Shown here: positions 1-10,718 of the stretch, in pieces
How the letters are laid out: every line of letters starts with the position of its first letter
How positions within the stretch are numbered: position 1 is the stretch's first letter
From: Gaertneriomyces semiglobifer
Lineage: Eukaryota > Chytridiomycota > Chytridiomycetes > Spizellomycetales > Spizellomycetaceae
Length of the DNA stretch: 64,000 nt
Direction of reading: 5' to 3'
Assembly (NCBI GenBank): GCA_025558075.1
Contig: JAHLKF010000007.1
Span: 620,001-684,000 of the forward strand
Translations under genes and position numbers: made by a program
The notes under the pieces: generated by a model
Told to the model about the DNA's origin: nothing
The model's input: the letters and a program-made list of their open reading frames with translations, nothing else
Database searches by the model: none

Positions 1-1141
1 ATATATGGCAAGATGACGCCACAGGAGCGCATGTCGCATCGGTAAGAACAACTGGTGTTTGTTAACGCCCAGACGACTTTGCTCACATGAGTATCCATTC
101 AGTCACACGATTGTAGCAAATATTATAACCGGGCTTCATTGCGTGCGAGAAAACATGACTCGATTAAATTTACAGTTCGCCAACTCGGAGGCGGAGGAAG
201 CATGGCTGACATTTCAGCGGTATGCATTTTGCATGCAAGACCTGTTCGAGCAAAAGACAACAGGATCGTTGGATGCTGGCGACCCACTCATTTGCGCAAG
301 ACGACCATCCCGACGAAGCTCAGAGCAAGCAGCGTCCAGCTGTACGACTGCTAGTACCACCATCGTAGGCACATCCCCCACTGGCTCAGCACCCTGTGAT
401 GCCAATATACGCGACCCACGGCGAATACTGCAGATTGTTGCATCTGCGGTTCAAACATTATACGAAGATCCGGCTGTACAGCGTTGCCTGTACGGCGGAG
501 TCGCCATTAACCTCATGGAATCCGTATCATACTTTATGGCCGAAGCAAGGCGTATTTTTGATCAGAGTTACGAACCTACGGATCAGGATATTCTCAATGC
601 ACGTGCAGAAACACAGACAGTAATAGAAACTCGCGCCCAAGTGAATCGAGTACCATATATTATATATGACGTGGCAGGAGCGAGATCAAAGCGACATCAG
701 TGGGCGCCGTACTTCGACGATGCCACCGCAATCATTTTCGTCGTCGCAATATCAGAGTACGATAAGACACTGAAAGAGGATCCCAGCGTAAATCGCGTGC
801 GCGACGCTATTGAGCTCTTTGAAGAGATCGCTGGTCACCCCGTTTTCCGCAAAACGTCGATTATTCTTTTCTTGAATAAGATTGACCTTTTTAAGAAGAA
901 TATTGAAACTAGACCTGTGAAACAATACTTTCCGGAGTTTGACGGAGATAATGATTTTACGTCGACGACAGGCTTCTTCGCAAAGCTGTTCGTTCAAGCA
1001 TGGGAAAGGGGGGATAACCGAGAGAAGCAACTATATACCCATTTAACGCATGCCACAGATCAGGCCGCATGCAAGATAGCAATTACTGCATGCACACATA
1101 CAATAGCTAGGATGCAGATGAGAGGTCACGGTATATTATAA
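1..1141 (+). CDS. Heterotrimeric G-protein alpha subunit, 3' part, divergent
   Basis: The gene starts before the window. Exons are <1..41 and 103..1141, with a 61-nt intron (GTAAGA...TTCAG). The first exon fragment encodes a G-alpha-like 'PQERMSHR' stretch and the join continues into the helical domain. Conserved G-alpha elements follow: 'YEDPAVQRC', switch I with the arginine finger ('DILNARAET'), switch II ('DVAGARSKRHQW'), the guanine-specificity motif 'LFLNKIDLF' and a C-terminal 'THATD' in place of TCAT. The P-loop must lie upstream. Two oddities: the catalytic glutamine of DVGGQ is alanine (codon 680-682), and a Ser/Thr/Arg-rich insert of about 45 residues (roughly nt 250-410) interrupts the helical domain. 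G-alpha proteins couple heptahelical receptors to effectors at the plasma membrane. Family assignment is firm. The loss of GTPase activity is inferred. Confidence 0.88.
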
Positions 1142-1201
1142 TTTGAAGCGTCAATAATGCTAGTGCAAGTCTCGTCAGCATGTTATTGTTCTGGTCCCAT
1201 A

Positions 1202-2327
1202 TTACCCTGGTGGCAACATGGTCGCGTCCACGGCGCCGGTTTCTTCCTCCACCAGTTCTTGTTCCTCTTCAAAGACGCCTTCCACAGGGCTACGCGGCAT
1301 AGCCATTGCGCCCGATCTAGAGGCTTCGATGATTCCGTACGGTTTCAACAGCTTGAGGAATGCATCAATGCGCGTAGGCTTTGCGGATAGTTCCAAGATC
1401 ACACCGTCTACACTAACATCCACAATGCGGGCGCCAAAAAGACGCGCAAGCTCTACAATAGCTTGGCGTTGAACGGACGCACCGAGGAGCGGCGAAAGCG
1501 ACGAAGTTGGGAACTGTATCATATACATACATTAAACAAGAGCTAATGCCACCTGGAGCACCCGCGGGAGCTTACCACATTCGCTATTCCGTCGTCATGT
1601 GTCTCGATATCGTGCTCTCCAACTTCACTCATATGCTCATGCGGGACAGTTGAAACTTTCGCAAGTAGCAGTTCGCGCTCAACGATCTTCCCGTGTGTAT
1701 AGTCCAACACCGCCCATACGGGGACCAAGTCTTCCAGCTGTTTCTTTGCTTGTTCGATGACGACCTTTTGCCCATTCAGCACGACAGTCATGCGACTCAG
1801 GTCTGGCACCTCAGTCTTTGCCACAACCAAGGATTCAATGTTGAAGCCTCTGCCAGCTAAAACTCCTGAAAGATGTGAGAGGACGCCCGGCTGACGTTTT
1901 TAGGCGATGAGTAGTGTTCTCTTTGTTGAGTAAGCCTTGCGATGCGAACGAACCTCATTGGAAACCAAACAATTTAAAACATGCCGCGTCACAGCTGCCG
2001 GGGCACTTGTTGGAGAGTTGTACAAGATGTTATCTACAGCTTCCTCAGTAGATGCGGCTATGGGAAGACCCTCGAACAATGGCTTCTTGCGTCGCCTCCT
2101 GTTGCGGTTGCTAGCGCTCAACAGGTGGGAAGGTGTAGATAGGAAGCGTACCGCTGAGACCTGGCGTGAAAAGGCGATAGCGGATGCATTACCCGCAGCG
2201 CCGGACGCAGTCTGTGCGGCAGCACGCTGTCAGTGTTTGGATGTGTTGTCCAGCCTGCTTGCTTGGCACTTACCACTAGAAACCCAGCCGCCCAATTTGA
2301 ATGAGCATACGCCCGTCTTAGCATCAT
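1202..2327 (-). CDS. ILV6: Acetolactate synthase regulatory (small) subunit, mitochondrial
   Basis: Four exons, complement of 1202..1513, 1576..1890, 1954..2160 and 2274..2327, keep one frame and give about 295 residues. The protein is the regulatory subunit of acetohydroxyacid synthase, which confers valine feedback on the first step of branched-chain amino-acid synthesis. An ACT-type region is visible ('HVLNCLVSNE', 'PGVLSHLSGVLAGRGFNIES'), then the family block 'LEDLVPVWAVLDYTHGKIV' and a conserved C-terminal ACT-like part ending in an acidic tail. The N-terminus (MMLRRAY..., RFLSTPSHLLS) is Arg/Ser-rich without acids, as in a mitochondrial presequence. The ATG at 2327 was chosen because it gives this leader in frame. 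The intron beginning at 1953 uses a GTTCGT donor. The first intron (2161-2273) is the least certain. Confidence 0.92.
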
Positions 2328-3321
2328 GGCAATCAACAACCGTCGTTCGAGCTACAATGGATATGGAAATCCCACCACAATGTGCGTCTGGAGATGGTTC
2401 TCGGGCGCAATTTCACGACTTTGAAGAATTCAAAGTGGCAATTGATCAAGATCTACGATGATGAGTCACATACACGTGACTTGCGTTATCAGTTGGGCGC
2501 AGATGGGAATTAAATCAATGATTCTGTCTGGTTATTATGACTGGTGTGATTCTAGCAAGTCTCTGAGAGTTTCTCACCGCCGCTATGACATGAATTGAAT
2601 TTAAGAGGGGGTGATCGAGGTTGAGGGGCCAGAGAATGAATGAGAAAATCAAAGGAACAACGAAGAGGGTGTTGACGGGATGAATTTGAATGGCTTCAAC
2701 ATGGTTGATGCGTGGGAGGATGTATGAGTGGCCGGCCTCCATCGAGTCATTGCCCTCGGGCGATTTTGTATGCCCAGCGGGGCGACACCGCAGATGAGAT
2801 TCTAGATTACGTTCTACGAACGACAGGATAGCGATGCTCACCGTCCACCCCCTTTTTGCTGGTCGGGGTGACGGACACGAGCCATAGCGGGAACATAGTC
2901 GCTGAAACTTCTCCAATAGTGTGTGCTATGCACTTTACAATTTTCTGTTTTGGATGTCTTGATATTCTCACCAATATTTTGGGACTTTCGGCTAATTTTC
3001 GGAGCCAGTGGAACCTTGTTAACACCTATACCGTCGGTTTCGCGGCTTCAAATGGATGAAGATCAAGAACGTGCAGCATGCATCAGCGTTTGGCAGCTGA
3101 GTAGCCTACGCAGAACAACTCACCTGTCCACAGTACTTTTAGTCAAGGCGGGATGTGTAAAATGCATAAGTACAGAACACTTCGACACTTATTCAAAGTA
3201 AGTAAGTACATAATCGCCTATACTTCCAGCTTGACTAAACTACATCCATAATTAAATAAATACCGCATCTTCTCGTACGCCTTATCATCCAATAAGTACA
3301 CTCATACGCCAAGAATCTTGG
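2328..3321. other. Intergenic region, about 1 kb
   Basis: No convincing gene was found between the ILV6 start and the 3' end of the GH5 gene. A 133-codon minus-strand reading frame (2515-2916) contains a hydrophobic stretch but shows no recognisable family and no supporting splice structure. A 34-codon plus-strand frame starts at 2356. Both are left unannotated. Confidence 0.5.
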
Positions 3322-5266
3322 TTAATCTCGCGAGGCAATAACGTTCGAGGGCGCACTCTGCTGCCCCTCCACTCCAATGGCACGTATCATATACCAATAT
3401 CTCGCCTGAGACCCTGTGCCATCAGTGTACATTGCCTCCTTCAAAACTCTGTGTGCAGAAAACCGGTCTAATACGCCAGCAGCAAGCGGTTCAGCACTCT
3501 CAATACCGTCTCTCCGGGATGAGCGATAAATGTTATAGTACGCGGCCCAAGCACTCCCGCGCCATCTCAATTGTCCATTCCTTGCCGATAATAGAACCGG
3601 AGGGATCGGTGTTGGGTGTGGGGTGTCCGCGGGTAACCCTTGAATTGCCAACGCCCGTTGTCGTAATGCCGGGATAACGGTTGCTTCTTCAGGCCCAAAT
3701 TTGTCTGCGGTATTGGCAGGGAAGCCTGGTACATGGTACGACACGATATCGTACGCCCCGGTGGTGTCAAGCTTTCCTTCGCCATGAACAAAGAAGCCGC
3801 CGTTGATGCTGTGTCCGCGCAAACTCCATATCATGCTACCGGCGATGTTGGGGTTGTTCAATGTTTCATCCATGATAGCCACATATGTTGAGGGGTTTGT
3901 AAGCCCGTATTCACCGGCAATGAAAGCTTTCCCACTATCTGCTGCCACCTGAGCATGGCGTCTCATCGGATCCTTGTCATTCACACCGTAATAATGATTA
4001 GTGAAGATGTCGATGTTTGGATCCCTCAAGCCGCGCCAACGTTGCGTTCCTCCTATTGTGCCGTCCATAACAAGTTGCTTAGCGTGCGACTTGATATGAG
4101 CTGCGATCGTAGACAGCCATTCGGCCGGAGCAGGCGCTCCTTCCCATCCACCAAGCTCGTTGCCGGTTTGCCACGCAAGTATTGTTGGGTCGTCACCGTA
4201 TCTGACGCCGGTGACAGTGTTCCGACGATTCAGAACGTAGGAAATGAACTTTTTAAAGTCCTCTATCACGACTGAATCAGTGAAGAACGCCTCCGCACGC
4301 CGAGACCCACGAAGGTTAGCGAACGCGGCATAACTGCCATAGAAGTAGGCGTCTCCTCCAGTACCATATGCGGTGATCTGCGAATACTGCGAATCAGTGA
4401 TCATGCAGTTTACTAAAGGCTAGCCAAATGACACTCACATCATGGTTTATGAACGGAATGATCAATCGAACTCCATGGCGCGAAGCTGCTGCAATGGCGT
4501 TGTCCAAGGCTACGAAACCTCGTTCGCTGTACGAGTTGGCGCCCGTGATGTGATACTTGACACTCAAGGTGTAGGTTCTGGCCACACGTCCGCCGAGGCC
4601 GGCTACAGAGCGCATCTGGTCATCTTGTTCGTATGGCTCCGGGTACACCCACCCGTTGTCGGGTTTGTCTCCATTGATGAGCAGAGATGGCACATTGACG
4701 GATATAAAACGGAACGGTTGTGACCCTTCGTAAAGAGTAGATCCACGACGAGTGATGAAAGCTTGCCTCGGTGGCTCGGACGGCACAGGCGTGGATGTCG
4801 GTGAGGGCTTGGATGTCGGCGAGGGCCTTGCCGTAGGAGTTCCAGGGGTAGTGGGCGCAACAGAGTTCACAGCAGTAGGTGCTCGCGTTGGAGTTGGGGA
4901 GGGTGTAACAGCTGTGAGAGGGACTTAACGTCAATACGGTGATGAAGTGCTGCAGTCCTCAGTTCGACCCACCTGGTGGCCTGATTGGAACCAGTATCGC
5001 AGGTACGAGCTTAATGAGGACTGCTGGACATAAGTTCAATCCTGGGCCTCAGTGAGCACAGGTTCTCCAAGTCCAAAATCCTCCAATGCAGCAAACCCAC
5101 CATTGCCCGTTGGCAGTCGATCCTTGCAGTTGGACTTTGGTCCCCACCAGTACGGCACATCCCGCAAATCAGTCTGGCGACGCACGGGACCGGACAAAAC
5201 AGAACTAGTAATCAATCCTAGCACAATGCATAGCGTAAAAACGCTGGAAAACCAAGAGAGCTTCAT
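3322..5266 (-). CDS. Secreted GH5 glycoside hydrolase, mannan endo-beta-mannosidase-like
   Basis: Proposed exons are the complement of 3322..4386, 4439..4911, 4973..5047 and 5101..5266 (about 592 residues, phases consistent); the two 5' introns are less certain. The N-terminus is a signal peptide (Lys, then a hydrophobic core up to 'SSVLSGP'). A Pro/Thr/Ser-rich linker follows ('TPTARPSPTSKPSPTSTP'), then a GH5 barrel. The acid/base glutamate sits in 'LAWQTGNELGGW' and the nucleophile in 'FIAGEYGL'. A C-terminal segment of about 90 residues ('YYNIYRSSRRDG...YWYMIRAIG') resembles a fibronectin-III-like module. GH5 enzymes of this type cleave beta-1,4-mannan or related plant-wall polysaccharides outside the cell. 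Substrate specificity is inferred from similarity to fungal mannanases; an exo-mannosidase or glucanase is possible. Confidence 0.85.
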
Positions 5267-5577
5267 ATTAAACTAATCACAAATGCAACAAAATACTAGC
5301 GAACAACAATGTACAATAACTGTCGAATATCAGACCCACAACCGCGTGGAAAGCGCAGAAGCTCTGTGCCCGAACTTCAGCTTAACTTTACCCCATATCT
5401 GACGCGTACGTGCTTCACAGCTGCTGCGTAGCCTCGCATATAGATGCCCTACTTTTGTTCAGGTTGAAGTTCGCGGGCGACGCGACGCGCTGCTTTCGTA
5501 AGCTCCGCCGCTCGCTGGCTCCGCACACCGCACGCGTCCAACCTTGTTTTCGATGGACAAGGCAGCAGATAAAACTC

Positions 5578-5587
5578 TATAAAAATA
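5578..5587 (+). promoter_or_regulatory. TATA-like element
   Basis: TATAAAAATA lies 90 bp upstream of the ATG at 5677, in the 410-bp divergent interval between the GH5 gene and the small mitochondrial gene. Assigned by sequence and position only. Confidence 0.4.
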
Positions 5588-5676
5588 GATACGAGGATAG
5601 TCACGACTCGAAGATAAAAAGTCTGAGGAGGTGGTAATGGGCCCTCTCTGAAAACGTCTTCATCATAGTGCCACGA

Positions 5677-6081
5677 ATGCGGTTCGCAAGGTCGCTGCTT
5701 CCGCAGCGCCGTATTGGGGTGCCACTCAACCAATGCTCTCGCTCTCTGCTTTCACGTTGCAGTCGAACCATATCGTCGTCACCGCAGCCCAAGAAGAGTT
5801 CGACATTGAACAAGCCAAACAGCGTCGACAAGGATCACGGTGAACAAATTGCTCTGAGCTTTTACTTTCCACGTTTTTTGCTGACGTCTCTACGTTGGTT
5901 AGACCCTGCACATGAAACCGAGTTTGATGGGTTTCCATTGTTTGCGTTGCTGGGCTTTGGCACTGGGCTTGCGGTCGCCCGTGCTTTGGATGAAAACATA
6001 TCTCATTTAAGACTTGGACAGCCTTTGCCGATCGGGCCCACGTTCATTTACTCGTACGCTGGACTGTCGAGTAACATGTAG
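5677..6081 (+). CDS. Small mitochondrial membrane protein, uncharacterised
   Basis: A single-exon frame of 134 residues from the ATG at 5677. I do not recognise the family. The first ~35 residues are rich in Arg and Ser and lack acidic residues ('MRFARSLLPQRRIGV', 'RSLLSRCSRTISSS'), typical of a cleaved mitochondrial presequence. A hydrophobic segment near the C-terminal third ('FPLFALLGFGTGLAVARAL') could cross a membrane once. A TATA-like element lies 90 bp upstream. The gene converges on the FHA-RING gene with only 61 bp between stops. Likely a small inner-membrane or matrix protein; function unknown. Confidence 0.55.
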   Translation: MRFARSLLPQRRIGVPLNQCSRSLLSRCSRTISSSPQPKKSSTLNKPNSVDKDHGEQIALSFYFPRFLLTSLRWLDPAHETEFDGFPLFALLGFGTGLAVARALDENISHLRLGQPLPIGPTFIYSYAGLSSNM

Positions 6082-6142
6082 ATAGTATAGATTCCATAGA
6101 TGTTCATAGATACTATTACACCATTGTAGAAAGTACCGACTC

Positions 6143-7329
6143 TTAAGACATTCCCTCCATACTTTGCACATCGGTATCTACGAGCTCCCTCTCCTCCATC
6201 CTTTTCTTCTTGACCCGTTCTTTAAATACCACTTTCAATGACTCTATCCGAAAAGTGTTTTCGTCTAACGCTGGGTCAGACGTCCAGTCTCCACTGTGTT
6301 CATGAATCTCATCCTCGGTAACGGAAAGAGTGTGAGGATGCTGTTGTGCATTCTGTGCACGCTTCACAACAACAGTTTCTTGTCTCCCAACACCTGCTTT
6401 TGTATCGTCGCTGCTGACCTCGTCTTCCTCGTCTGTTAACCCACCTTCTTCATCTTGGAGTATGGAATCGAGACTTTCCATACTCACACTGGCCTCCAAA
6501 TTCGCAACTTGTCTGCACATGGGACATTGAAACATGGCGCCGGAGTCCATCACTAAGCTCCTGATACACTTGAAATGATAGCAATGTGAGCATGGGGCGA
6601 GGAAGAGGGCTTGGTAAGGCCCGATGCCAGAGAGACAGATGCAACAGTCGGGGTTGCTGCCTGACGCAGAGGATACGGAAGCTGACGTGGAAAATGGGTT
6701 GGTCAGGGATAAAAGGGTGCGCAAGGTTGCTCGAAACCGGGCGTAGGTGGCTGTCTTCTTGGGAACAATGCTGTTATGCAGCGGTGTCAGGGAAATCTTG
6801 AAGTTCGGTGCTCTGTACACATCTAGATAGTCACACCCAGACTTACAATCAGTATAAGCTACTTAAATATTCGAAATTGAACGTGAAAGTTCGTACCTTC
6901 CGGCTTTCCCTGAAAGTCGATTCCCATTTGTACAATATCTCCTTCTTTGACTGGATACGGGCGACTTTCTCTCCCACTAGGACTTAACCTCATCCCATTC
7001 AAGAAAGTTCCACTACTGCTCGCCGTGTCCTTCAAGTACACCTGTCCCTCATGACACCAAATCTCCGCATGGCCTCGACTCACAACCTTGCTCTTGAACC
7101 ATATATGTTCTCCAGACATGGCTTTGTGGTTGAGTAGCACTCCAGCGGCAGTGAATGTCGGCTTCGAAGACGTAGCTGGAGCGCGCACTTGGCGACCCAG
7201 TTTGACGGGTGTTGAGGAGAGGATGCGTTCAATAGGATCAAATGGAAACACTCCATGTTTTGAGTTCGGGTCCTTGTAGGAGGTCAGACGGATAAGGACT
7301 CCTCCTCCAGCAGAAGCTTGTTCTGCCAT
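6143..7329 (-). CDS. FHA-RING E3 ubiquitin ligase, Dma1/Dma2-like
   Basis: Two exons, complement of 6143..6822 and 6897..7329, with a 74-nt intron; about 370 residues. The N-terminal half is an FHA phosphothreonine-binding domain with the expected motifs: 'KLGRQV', 'SRGHAEIW', 'SSGTFLNG'. A RING-H2 finger follows ('CCICLSGIG...APCSHCYHFKCI...CPMCRQ'), then an acidic tail. The FHA then RING order is that of yeast Dma1/Dma2 and S. pombe Dma1, checkpoint ligases acting on the septin ring, spindle position and cytokinesis; animal CHFR and RNF8 are distant relatives. An ATG at 7329 was preferred over a GTG further upstream. Regulation of mitotic exit is inferred from the family. Confidence 0.88.
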
Positions 7330-7927
7330 ATTTTGGCACTCCACAACCTAACGCTACAGTTTTCCCTGATGGAAAATGTAATAGCCGCACTATAATCAAT
7401 AGGTGGCAGCCCGCAGTCCCAGGCGCTGACAAAAAGGTCAGGAAATGCTGGTTAAACGCAGCGCAAGGAGATTTCTCAGATTCCGCTTATGACGAAACCC
7501 CGCCCAATTACGGTAATAACAAGCACTGCCTAGTTTATGGAAACGCGGGCAGTCGTTTAGGGATCCGATAAAAATAGAGAACCCGCCCAACCATCAAACT
7601 GTGGTTTTGGCGAGACCTTTAAGACCAAAAACAAACGAATCCTTATCACGGGCTACAGCAAAACCTTGCCGGGATGCTGCAAAGCCTCGCAGGCTTCTGA
7701 TGAGTCCCAGCTCTTCCTTTCGACATTCTCTGTTGATCTCGACCTAGTAAGTATATCCCAACGCGTGAATACGAGCGGAGGATTGCTGACAAAGCACCGA
7801 CTCGACGCGCGCGATACGTTTTTGGATTTGGGACCCCTTGTGGCAGCCAAAACACAGAGCTGTGGCATCTTTCAGTCCTAATAAACTCGCGAACTTTCTC
7901 ACCAAGGAACAGTGAAAGATCACCAGC
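7330..7927. other. Divergent promoter interval
   Basis: A 598-bp interval between the oppositely oriented FHA-RING gene and the gene at 7928. Reading frames here are short and show no family features. Presumed to hold both promoters and 5' leaders; no clear TATA box was seen. Confidence 0.5.
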
Positions 7928-9198
7928 ATGGACGATCCTGCTCCTCCTGCCGACGCTACATCTTCGCCACATGGAGAGTACGCGCCTGTACCTCACGATG
8001 GTGGTATAGATATCACTCCAAGCCAAGCCGTTGAACTCCACAAGCGGGCACAGGAGATCAAGAATGGATATGCTCTTTTAGCCATGAAGAAGATTGAAGG
8101 GGCGTTTCAAGGTTTGGATGATGAAAACGCCGGTGATATTGATGGGAATGGCGGAATGGGAGGTGTTGGCATATCTGAAGAGGAAGAATTCTTGAAGTGA
8201 GTGACTGTTGAAAATGATAGTACTCCCGCAATAAGGTGCTTTTTGAGGCTGCATTTCTAATATTGTGCTCCTACTACAATAGCAAGGCGGTTGCCGAGTA
8301 TGCCTCAAAGCTTGATGAGTATGGTTTGAAGAGCGGGACAGCGGAATTCACCGCTGCTATGTCATCGTTGACGCAGCCGGTTGGAGAGCCAACTGAGGCT
8401 ACGGTAGAAGAAACCCAGCCACTACTAGACGAAACCATGGCAATCGCTAAACCGAAGACACCGCAAGAGACAAGCTTGCCGTACCATGAAGTATGGGAGA
8501 CACCAAAGGATGCCCTGCCAATACAGGCTCCCGTGGAAGAAACCCAGCCGTTACTGGAGGCGGAACCAGTCGAAGAACTAGTACCTCCACCGCAGGAAGA
8601 GGTTGAAAAGGAAAAGGAAGAAGTACCACTTGTACCATCGCCTGTTATCCGCAAACCATCGCGTCTGCCACCCGTACCACAGCCTGCTCGCAAAACGCCA
8701 CTCCACCAGCACGCCAAAGCCAAACAGTCATTTACACCTCGTGCACTAGATCTCTCTTTTGCGAGTTTTGGTTTTCCCAACACATCTGACCCTCACGCTT
8801 TGCGGACGATCGTCCAGCGTGGACCGTCGCCCACTAGTATTCACAACCTCCCCACGGACGCTAATGCGTTGAGAATGGTTGGACCTTCCAGCAGCAAGCA
8901 GTTAAAAGGCGGCACGCATCTGAAAGATTCTATGGTAGCTAATTCCATCACATCGCAATACGGCGTTCAAGCAACTGGAGCAGCATCGTCCAAACGGTAC
9001 CCGCCGCATCCAACGCCGTACCATACCAAAACGGTCAAGCCCAACATCAAGGGTCGTCCAATTCCACTCCAAACCATGGGGCCCACCACGTCCGTTTTGT
9101 CGCCGAATGCAGAATTCCTGCCACCCATCGGTAAAGGCGCTCCGAATCTGAGAATCGAACAGAGGAGTTTAGATATAGCGCGTAGGAAGCTCGCTTAG
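7928..9198 (+). CDS. Hypothetical proline-rich protein
   Basis: Exons 7928..8196 and 8283..9198, joined across an 86-nt intron (GTGAGT...AATAG), give 394 residues. I do not recognise a domain. The N-terminal ~130 residues look folded: a helical stretch ('QAVELHKRAQEIKNGYALL'), an acidic loop and a second helix across the splice ('AVAEYASKLDEYGL'). The rest is Pro/Glu-rich, with a duplicated 'VEETQPLL' motif near residues 135 and 175, then a basic Pro/Ser-rich tail likely to be disordered. Such composition suits a scaffold or regulatory protein, but no function is proposed. Confidence 0.7.
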
Positions 9199-9449
9199 GC
9201 TGGTGTTAGCGTAGGGAGCTTATGTCAGTTTCCGACTGTTTTGGACATGAATGCCACCCTTTCCGTGACTTCCTTCTTGCTATCGCTCAGGACATACCAG
9301 TGTAGCCTGCTCACCCCAAGCAATACCTACATCACACGTGCTATTACCGCTAAAGATACATGTGCAGTACATCTATAAAAAAGGGGGCAAACGTCGGTAC
9401 GTTGAACGGCGGGATGAAAATCCCGGCCCGGAAATCACGAAGTTCCAAT

Positions 9450-9921
9450 TTATTCATCAGACTCATCATCCTCTGGTTCCGACTCGCTCTTCGATGCTTT
9501 GCCATTTTCCTATTAAATGCATATACATCAACAGGAGGTTAAGCACTTGCAAGGAAAACGAGCATACTCACGTTGTAGTCTTTCAGGACCTTTTCGTAGG
9601 TCTTCTTGGCCTCCTCAGATTTTTTTTGCCACTTCTACATTTTTGCAAAAGCCAATGATTAAGTGGCCAATCAGATGGGAAAAGTTAAGAAAAACCCACC
9701 GCTTTCTCGGCATCATCCATTTCTCTCCATCTTTCACCAAGAATTTTTCCAGTATCGCCGAATGTGACATCTGGATTTTCTTCCTTGACTTTCGGGCGCA
9801 TTGCTTGAGAGAAGAGCATGAAAGCAGAGAGGGGTTTCTTGGGGGCGTTAGGATCCTTCTTGGCCCGGGTACCTTTGCCACGGGTCTTGGTACTTGGTTT
9901 TGAGGCAGCAGCTTTAGGCAT
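9450..9921 (-). CDS. NHP6: Non-histone HMG-box chromatin protein, NHP6-like
   Basis: Three exons, complement of 9450..9509, 9572..9634 and 9700..9921, encode 114 residues. A basic N-terminal arm ('[19 protein letters not shown]') precedes one HMG box ('[19 protein letters not shown]...[18 protein letters not shown]'), and the C-terminus is short and acidic ('[12 protein letters not shown]'). This matches fungal Nhp6 with an added acidic tail reminiscent of HMGB proteins. The family bends DNA non-specifically and assists nucleosome remodelling and FACT. The splice junctions restore the box exactly: the second exon supplies '[16 protein letters not shown]'. The start at 9921 is the ATG directly before the basic arm. 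Confidence 0.95.
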
Positions 9922-10718
9922 TGTGTTATGTGTCAAGCGATCTGGATGAGAGGGACGAAGATGTTAGTGGCCTGCACGATGGGAAAGATCCGACGCGCCT
10001 GCTCTAGTAGATAGCACTTCAGGCCATCAGGCATACAGTACCTGTGAAAAGACGGAAGAAAAAATGTAGGTTGCGTAGACAGCAAGAAGGGGTAGGCCAA
10101 CGGTAATTGGGGTGCTGATACGGTTGTCTTGAAAAAGGTGTATGTAGATGTGTGTGTGTGTGTGTGTTGAGTAGGAGCGAGCGTACTATGTGTGTGTGTA
10201 TGGCCGTACTATGTGTCCTATGGAAGAAGGACTATATATATTGGGCGAATAGGTTGCGCAGATTGGGAAGGTGGGCGGTTGTGTTAGCGCTCCCTGTTAT
10301 TATCCCACCCAGTTTGCCCCCTTTTTGGCCACAAAGGTACAGACACAGCAAACGTGGTTAGGGTTTTGTCACGGTAGGGTTAGGTTAGTTTAGCTTATGT
10401 AACGCAGCGGGAATTGTAAACCCGCGCGCGTCGACATACGTGCTTGGATCTCTTGTCATCAGTAAATGCCAGTTTTATTTGGTATGCGTAACCAGATAAT
10501 CAATGTCTCTCAGAAAAAAAAAAAGCGATTGGAACTACGGAGGGGCAGTTTGTCCTCTCATCGCCTCAGTCGTTACCCAACCCCGCATCCACACCCGCCA
10601 ACATGCCAACTATGTATACACATAAACAAAAGAATACACATAAAGAAGTAACGCCCGATGTCCAAAGGTTCTAATAAAAAGTATGTGAAAGAAGGAGTAA
10701 GAATTGTTCATGCATGCT
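9922..10718. other. Intergenic region with TG microsatellite and telomere-like motifs
   Basis: About 800 bp between the NHP6-like start and the 3' end of the homeodomain gene. It holds a (TG)n run at 10149-10165, a second shorter one near 10189, and telomere-like GGTTAGGG and GGGTTAGG at 10356-10384. No coding exon was recognised. Confidence 0.5.
10149..10165. repeat. TG dinucleotide microsatellite
   Basis: About eight tandem TG units in the upstream region of the NHP6-like gene. Confidence 0.8.

Noticed and set aside
1937..2461. A 174-codon plus-strand frame
   Set aside because: It mostly overlaps ILV6 exons antisense and includes ILV6 intron sequence. Only its last 34 codons lie outside the gene and they match nothing.
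2515..2916. A 133-codon minus-strand frame with a hydrophobic segment
   Set aside because: No homology-like motifs and no splice structure; could be chance in AT-balanced intergenic DNA.
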